A stretch of 11,322 nt of DNA, from positions 1 through 11,322 of the forward strand of contig CASEDW010000010.1 in assembly GCA_949286775.1 (NCBI GenBank). Direction: 5' to 3'. The DNA is from an uncultured Eubacteriales bacterium. Its GTDB lineage: Bacteria; Bacillota; Clostridia; Lachnospirales; Lachnospiraceae. Under the pieces are notes generated by a model. The model was given only the letters and a program-made list of their open reading frames with translations. It had not been told where the DNA came from and did no database searches. This document shows, piece after piece, positions 8,136-11,322 of this stretch (its first letter is position 1; every line of letters starts with the position of its first letter). Made by a program: the position numbers and the translations under genes.

Positions 8136-8205
8136 AAAAAAAACACGGCATTTGGGTTTATTTGCCGAAGACGCTGCGCTTCAAACAAAGTTCCCATAGC
8201 CGTGT
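8136..8205 (-). terminator. Long Rho-independent terminator-like hairpin with T8 tail
   Basis: Bases 8199-8205 and 8143-8149 pair perfectly (ACACGGC with GCCGTGT), continue with a bulged A/T step and three further G-C pairs (8154-8156 with 8193-8195), and enclose an inner hairpin GAAG/CTTC (8167-8170 with 8179-8182). Read on the minus strand the outer stem is followed by eight T (8143-8136). It is longer than a typical terminator, with a structured apical part of about 36 bases. No intact minus-strand gene ends at it, since the preceding tRNA already has its own terminator. It may be left over from a deleted gene or may be the end of a small RNA. Confidence 0.65.
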
Positions 8206-8247
8206 CTGTGATTTAATTTTCCGTTTTAAGCCTGTGTTATTACTTTT

Positions 8248-8520
8248 TTGTTCACTGTTTTGCTTACAACACGTTACCTTCAGACCGATCTCATGCCAAA
8301 TATCATCTGCACCGAAGACGACGCAGAAACGATTCTGATCATGGTTGCCGCCGGAACAGGCATCGGAATACTTCCGGATTACGACATACACCATCCTCAG
8401 GTAAACTTAAATCTTATCTATATTCCGCTTGAAACATACGGCTATAATGAGACGCTGCAGGTGATTTACTCCAGAACAAACAACAATCCGTTGATTCCGC
8501 TGTTTATGGAAGAAGTGTGA
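8248..8520 (+). pseudogene. 3' remnant of a LysR-family transcriptional regulator
   Basis: The only coding-like sequence on the plus strand. The frame gives about 75-90 residues resembling the end of a LysR substrate-binding domain: a stretch CTEDDAETILIMVAAGTGIG followed by ILPDY, the family's conserved effector-domain segment (aligned Val-Ala-Ala-Gly ... Leu-Pro), then a final strand and helix ending in LIPLFMEEV and TGA at 8518-8520. The winged-helix DNA-binding domain, linker and most of the effector domain, about 200 residues in a full regulator, are absent. The frame meets a TAA at 8227, and I found no LysR start in any frame between there and 8040. The in-frame TTG at 8248 has no ribosome binding site. 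It cannot bind DNA as it stands and is best read as a decayed, 5'-deleted gene. Confidence 0.75.
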
Positions 8521-8543
8521 TAATTAACAGAAAGAATTTTACG

Positions 8544-8572
8544 AAAAAAAATGCCGCTGCGTTTGCAGCGGC
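8544..8572 (-). terminator. Rho-independent terminator of tRNA-Gln
   Basis: A perfect 8-bp stem GCCGCTGC/GCAGCGGC (8565-8572 with 8553-8560) with a four-base loop, followed on the minus strand by A and eight T. It begins four bases after the tRNA 3' end and closes the right-hand transcription unit. On the plus strand the stem is followed by only TTT, so termination of the lysR remnant from the other side would be weak. Confidence 0.93.
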
Positions 8573-8576
8573 TTTA

Positions 8577-8648
8577 CAGGGCTACAAGGATTCGAACCTT
8601 GAAATGACGGAGTCAGAGTCCGTTGCCTTACCGTTTGGCGATAGCCCT
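8577..8648 (-). tRNA. tRNA-Gln (anticodon CTG)
   Basis: A complete 72-base cloverleaf on the minus strand. Acceptor AGGGCTA pairs with TAGCCCT; the D stem is GCC/GGC; the anticodon stem ACGGA/TCCGT encloses CTCTGAC, giving anticodon CTG, which reads CAG; the T arm is CAAGG, loop TTCGAAT, CCTTG. The weak first pair A1-T72 and discriminator G73 are typical of glutamine tRNAs. The 3' CCA is not encoded (TGTAAAGC follows), so it must be added by a CCA-adding enzyme. In most Firmicutes this tRNA is charged with glutamate and then amidated by GatCAB. Confidence 0.96.
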
Positions 8649-8666
8649 TCATTAGCGAACAATGGC

Positions 8667-8695
8667 ATTATATTACAGCATTTCTAAAAATGCAA
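8667..8695 (-). promoter_or_regulatory. Sigma-A promoter of tRNA-Gln
   Basis: TTGCAT (8695-8690), a 17-base spacer and a perfect TATAAT (8672-8667) on the minus strand. Transcription would start near 8660, about 12 bases before the mature tRNA 5' end, leaving a short leader for RNase P to remove. It lies between the DUF4186 stop and the tRNA. Confidence 0.82.
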
Positions 8696-8703
8696 GCACT
8701 TTT

Positions 8704-9069
8704 TTAATTTTTTTCGACCATCTGCCGCCGAATCCATTCCATCAGGATATCCGCCACATATTTCTGCTGTTCTTTTGTAAGCTCTTTTCCGCTTTTTATG
8801 CCATGCCATTTTTCAAGGCATCCCCTGCAGCAGCACGCACAGGCATGCTGCGCTTTAAATACGGGATGTCCTTTCATCGGCGTCTGTTTGCCGTCATTGT
8901 AGATAAACGCCGGCGCAAGCCTTTTGCTTATAAAGTCTTCCGCGTGACTTCTTATGGTATCCATACCTTTTTGACGGACATATTCTTTGTCTTTTTCATT
9001 TAAATGAAAACTGCTTCTGAATCTTGAACGCGCTATGCGTTCAAATATATCTATGTCAGTCCAACTCAT
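8704..9069 (-). CDS. DUF4186 family protein, Cys/His-rich
   Basis: A 121-residue soluble protein of unknown function that I recognise as DUF4186: IFERIARSRFRSSFHL (8-22 region), the segment DTIRSHAEDFISKRLAP (37-53), NDGKQTPMKGHPVF (58-71) and the signature HACACCCRGCLEKWH (75-89). His and Cys residues (H68, H75, C77, C79, C80, C81, C84, H89) suggest a metal site, but the metal and role are not known to me. There is no signal peptide or membrane segment. Length is normal for the family. The ATG at 9069 has only a distant GGA about 12 bases upstream, a weak initiation site. It starts 37 bases after the flavoprotein gene and is probably in its transcript; no terminator separates it from the tRNA. 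Confidence 0.88.
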   Translation of the reverse strand: MSWTDIDIFERIARSRFRSSFHLNEKDKEYVRQKGMDTIRSHAEDFISKRLAPAFIYNDGKQTPMKGHPVFKAQHACACCCRGCLEKWHGIKSGKELTKEQQKYVADILMEWIRRQMVEKN

Positions 9070-9106
9070 CAGATTTTCGCATCCTTTACTGCCTGTTTAT
9101 CCTCAA

Positions 9107-9613
9107 TTATGACTCTTTTTTCACTTTTACCGGCGCTGGTCCTGGAGCCGGTCTGTGTTTTGCCGTAAACTCGGAAACATCTACGCGCATTACACTTACA
9201 ATAGTTACAAGTCTTTCGTTAAATTCAAAATCTTTTCCTGTCTGCGTCTTCATCAGAACTGTCATTCCCTTGATCTTTTCGGCAGGATCTTCGACTATCT
9301 CCACTTTGCCGCGTCCGATAATGGAATAATAAGACGTTCCGTACTGACAGGCTACTTTTCCTTCAAACGGTTCTACATCGCATTCAAGCTCAAAACAGCA
9401 TGTAGGATTTTTTCTGATAACATCAAGCTTATACCCTTCCGGCGCTCCGTGAAGGTATATCGTAAGTTTCCCGTCTTCCATAGTATATCCATAGTTCATC
9501 GGTACGATATACGGCATACCGTCGTCTACAAGTCCGAGATGAATCACCTTGCTTTTATCAAGGATCTCAACGATCTTCGCCATATCCGTAACTTCTAATT
9601 CTCTTCTTGTCAC
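9107..9613 (-). CDS. NimA-like pyridoxamine 5'-phosphate oxidase-fold flavin-binding protein
   Basis: A 168-residue protein of the split-barrel FMN-binding superfamily, the branch that includes nitroimidazole resistance protein NimA (Pyridox_ox_2 type). Matching features are the N-terminal TRRELEVTDMAKIVEIL (2-18), GLVDDGMPYIVPMNYGYT (27-44), the strand LTIYLHGAPEGYKLDVIRKN (50-69), the CCFELEC segment (72-78), SIIGRGKVEIVED (97-109) and TGKDFEFNERL (125-135). His55 in YLHGA is at the position of the conserved His seen in Nim proteins. The natural substrate is unknown; it is not expected to make pyridoxal phosphate. The GTG at 9613 is preceded by AAAGGGG at five bases, and the resulting N-terminus fits the family. 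The C-terminus adds a Pro/Lys-rich tail (RPAPGPAPVKVKKES, 154-168). It lies 41 bases after the DUF1846 gene with a small hairpin between them. Confidence 0.85.
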   Translation of the reverse strand: MTRRELEVTDMAKIVEILDKSKVIHLGLVDDGMPYIVPMNYGYTMEDGKLTIYLHGAPEGYKLDVIRKNPTCCFELECDVEPFEGKVACQYGTSYYSIIGRGKVEIVEDPAEKIKGMTVLMKTQTGKDFEFNERLVTIVSVMRVDVSEFTAKHRPAPGPAPVKVKKES

Positions 9614-9626
9614 TTTTTCCCCTTTC

Positions 9627-9645
9627 TGACGCCTTCACCGCGTCA
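9627..9645 (-). other. Small hairpin before the NimA-like gene
   Basis: An inverted repeat TGACGC-GGTGAAG-GCGTCA (6-bp stem, 7-base loop) fills most of the 41-base gap between the DUF1846 stop and the ribosome binding site of the next gene. There is no T-tract, so it is not a terminator. It could stabilise an mRNA end or tune translation of the downstream gene. It could equally be chance. Confidence 0.4.
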
Positions 9646-9654
9646 ATAACGGAT

Positions 9655-11139
9655 TTATACATGATAAAGTCTTGACTGCTCATATACAGGTTCGCATGTG
9701 AGCTGGATGCCAAGTTTTCTTATCGTATCCACATCCACCGATGATAATATAACGGTACAGTGAGCCTGGCAGTCGCGCAGTTTCGGAATCTGCTGAAGCG
9801 CTTTGTCCGCAAGCGGATCTGTAGCGGCGCAGATAGAAAGAGCCAGCAGCACTTCGTCTGTATGAAGTCTCGGATTTTTGCTTCCGAATGTTCCTGTTTT
9901 AAGTTTCTGGATCGGTTCAAGAATCTCTCTTTTTATAAGAAGCGTTTCATCAGGAATATCTCCGAGAGCTTTTAACGCGTTTAGCAGCATCGCAGCGCAC
10001 GCTCCGAGCATATCAGACGTTCTTCCCGTTATTATTCTTCCGTCTTCAAGTTCTATTGCCGCTGCCGGTTCTCCTGTCACATCGGCTTTTACAAGAGCAG
10101 GAGATACAACGGCTCTGTCCATTTTCTTAGCTCCGACATTATTCATGAGGAGCTCAAGTTTATAGACAAGGTTTTCATCGACGTCGCCTTTTCTCTGGTC
10201 GCAGAGCGCAGTGTAATATCTGCGGATTATCTCCTGTTTTGAAGCTTCACGCGTCACTTCGTCATCTATGATACAGTTTCCAGCCATATTGACGCCCATG
10301 TCGGTAGGAGATTTATAAGGACATTCGCCCATAATTCGTTCCATCATCGCTGAAAGAACAGGGAAAATCTCTATGTCTCTGTTATAGTTTACCGTTGTCT
10401 CGCCGTATGCTTCAAGATGGAACGGATCGATCATGTTTACGTCATTAAGATCGGCAGTAGCCGCTTCATACGCTATATTTACAGGATGCTTAAGCGGAAG
10501 ATTCCAGATAGGGAATGTCTCAAATTTAGCGTATCCTGCTTTGATACCTCTTTTATGCTCATGATAGAGCTGAGAAAGGCATGTCGCCATTTTGCCTGAA
10601 CCCGGTCCCGGAGCAGTGATAACTACGAGTTCTCTCTTTGTTTCTATATAATCGTTTTTACCGTATCCGTTTTCGCTTACGATATTCGCAAGATTTGAAG
10701 GATATCCTTCTATCGGATAATGTCTGTATACTTTTACTCCGAGTTTTTCAAGTTTCTCCTGAAACGCGATAGCCGCCGGCTGTCCGTTGAATTTTGTCAT
10801 TACGACGCTTCCAACATAAAGTCCGATGCCTCTGAACTCGTCTATAAGTCTTAAAACGTCCGAATCGTATGTGATGCCGAGATCGCCTCTGACTTTATTC
10901 TGCTCTATCGCCTCTGAAGCGATGACCATTACGATCTCTACTTTTTCTTTTATCTGAAGAAGCATTCTGAGTTTACTGTCAGGCTGAAATCCCGGCAGTA
11001 CTCTTGAAGCGTGATAATCGTCAAACAGTTTTCCGCCGAATTCCAGATAGAGTTTTCCGCCGAATTTCTGTATTCTCTCCTTTATCTTTTCTGACTGCAT
11101 CTGCAAATATTTCTCATTGTCAAATCCTATTTTCTTCAC
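9655..11139 (-). CDS. DUF1846 family protein
   Basis: A 494-residue protein that matches the DUF1846 family along its whole length, including the hallmark N-terminus KKIGFDNEKYLQMQSEKI (2-19) and LYLEFGGKLFDDYHASRVLP (30-49). A glycine-rich loop TAPGPGSGKMATC (175-187) resembles a nucleotide-binding P-loop. Conserved polar segments GYAKFETFPIWNLPL (202-216), NMIDPFHLEAYG (235-246) and SKNPRLHTDEVL (420-431) follow. Family members have solved structures but no settled biochemical role that I know. No signal peptide or membrane helix is visible. An ATG at 11154 in the same frame would add five residues but lacks a ribosome binding site; GTG at 11139 has GGGGGA seven bases before it and gives the family's usual N-terminus, so I prefer it. 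The gene begins just after the rarA stop and is probably in the same operon. Confidence 0.9.
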   Translation of the reverse strand: MKKIGFDNEKYLQMQSEKIKERIQKFGGKLYLEFGGKLFDDYHASRVLPGFQPDSKLRMLLQIKEKVEIVMVIASEAIEQNKVRGDLGITYDSDVLRLIDEFRGIGLYVGSVVMTKFNGQPAAIAFQEKLEKLGVKVYRHYPIEGYPSNLANIVSENGYGKNDYIETKRELVVITAPGPGSGKMATCLSQLYHEHKRGIKAGYAKFETFPIWNLPLKHPVNIAYEAATADLNDVNMIDPFHLEAYGETTVNYNRDIEIFPVLSAMMERIMGECPYKSPTDMGVNMAGNCIIDDEVTREASKQEIIRRYYTALCDQRKGDVDENLVYKLELLMNNVGAKKMDRAVVSPALVKADVTGEPAAAIELEDGRIITGRTSDMLGACAAMLLNALKALGDIPDETLLIKREILEPIQKLKTGTFGSKNPRLHTDEVLLALSICAATDPLADKALQQIPKLRDCQAHCTVILSSVDVDTIRKLGIQLTCEPVYEQSRLYHV

Positions 11140-11146
11140 CTTTAAG

Positions 11147-11152
11147 TCCCCC
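11147..11152 (-). promoter_or_regulatory. Ribosome binding site of the DUF1846 gene (decides the start)
   Basis: GGGGGA on the minus strand lies seven bases upstream of the GTG at 11139, but overlaps the codons directly after the ATG at 11154. It therefore supports the GTG as the true start. Confidence 0.65.
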
Positions 11153-11157
11153 ATTTA

Positions 11158-11322
11158 CTAATCAAGCTCTTTTAAATGTTTCAAATGTCCGCTTATTACT
11201 TTTTCGTATCCGATTTCTGTAGGCCTGTAAAATACTTCATTTTCAATTTCCGACGGAAGATACTGCTGTTTTACATAATGCTCATGGAAATCATGGGCGT
11301 ATTTATACTCGGTTCCCCTTCC
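11158..11322 (-). CDS. rarA: Replication-associated recombination protein A, C-terminal end (5' part outside window)
   Basis: The last 54 codons of a gene that enters from the right edge and stops with TAG at 11160-11158. The residues include YKYAHDFHEHYVKQQYLP (6-23), FYRPTEIGYEK (31-41) and end in KELD. This matches the conserved tail of RarA/MgsA (a tyrosine-lysine-tyrosine/His-Asp segment, then the V-x-QQYLP motif and a terminal GYE helix). RarA is an AAA+ ATPase related to clamp loaders that acts at stalled replication forks; its ATPase domain lies outside the window. The stop is three bases from the ATG at 11154 and 18 from the preferred GTG of the DUF1846 gene, implying one transcript. 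Confidence 0.85.
   Translation of the reverse strand, partial: GRGTEYKYAHDFHEHYVKQQYLPSEIENEVFYRPTEIGYEKVISGHLKHLKELD

Noticed and set aside
8136..8205. Reading the hairpin as a miniature transposable element or the end of an IS200/IS605-type element
   Set aside because: Only one copy is in the window, no target-site duplication or transposase fragment is recognisable, and a T8 tail fits a terminator better.
8158..8394. A 78-residue minus-strand frame antisense to the lysR remnant, running into the orphan hairpin
   Set aside because: No recognisable similarity, no good ribosome binding site, and most of it is the complement of the LysR effector-domain sequence. It could include the tail of a lost gene, but that cannot be shown by eye.
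9155..9598. A 147-residue plus-strand open frame opposite the NimA-like gene
   Set aside because: No recognisable protein; it mirrors a well-matched gene on the other strand.
1..11322. CRISPR arrays, tandem repeats, phage genes, toxin-antitoxin pairs or a defence island
   Set aside because: No regularly spaced repeats and no gene of those kinds; all intact genes are housekeeping or conserved uncharacterised families.

Overview
The window looks like a chromosomal segment from a low-to-mid GC Firmicute of the class Clostridia, most likely Lachnospiraceae-like. Reasons: a Gram-positive DnaE with a complete PHP domain, the gene order dnaE-pfkA-rRNA methyltransferase, a CvfB/YitL-type S1 protein, a DUF1846 protein, strong AGGAG-type ribosome binding sites and sigma-A promoters with 17-base spacers. 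Genus is not determinable by eye. Every intact gene is on the minus strand, so the region reads from right to left.

Right part (11322 to 8544): the C-terminal end of rarA (replication-fork AAA+ ATPase) is followed closely by a DUF1846 protein, a NimA-like flavin-binding protein of the pyridoxamine-phosphate-oxidase fold, and a DUF4186 protein. A tRNA-Gln(CTG) with its own promoter follows and ends at a perfect hairpin terminator. Short gaps and the lack of visible terminators suggest that the four protein genes share a transcript.

Middle (8543 to 7998): this is the only stretch without an intact gene. It holds a plus-strand 3' remnant of a LysR-family regulator, a long T8-tailed hairpin on the minus strand, and directly after it a near-consensus promoter for the next operon. 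The layout looks like the scar of a deletion that removed a gene and the front of its divergent lysR.

Left part (7997 to 1): an acyl-ACP thioesterase overlaps cvfB by 17 bases, followed by dnaE (DNA polymerase III alpha), pfkA (ATP-dependent 6-phosphofructokinase), a SpoU/TrmH-family rRNA 2'-O-methyltransferase and the first 357 codons of a membrane-anchored polysaccharide deacetylase that runs off the left edge. This is probably one long housekeeping operon covering lipid release, RNA binding, replication, glycolysis, rRNA modification and cell-envelope modification, with a likely secondary promoter before pfkA.

I found no CRISPR array, prophage, complete insertion sequence or defence island. 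Most of the window is ordinary core genome. The most interesting places are the lysR deletion scar, the intact PHP metal site in DnaE and a few residue-level oddities.
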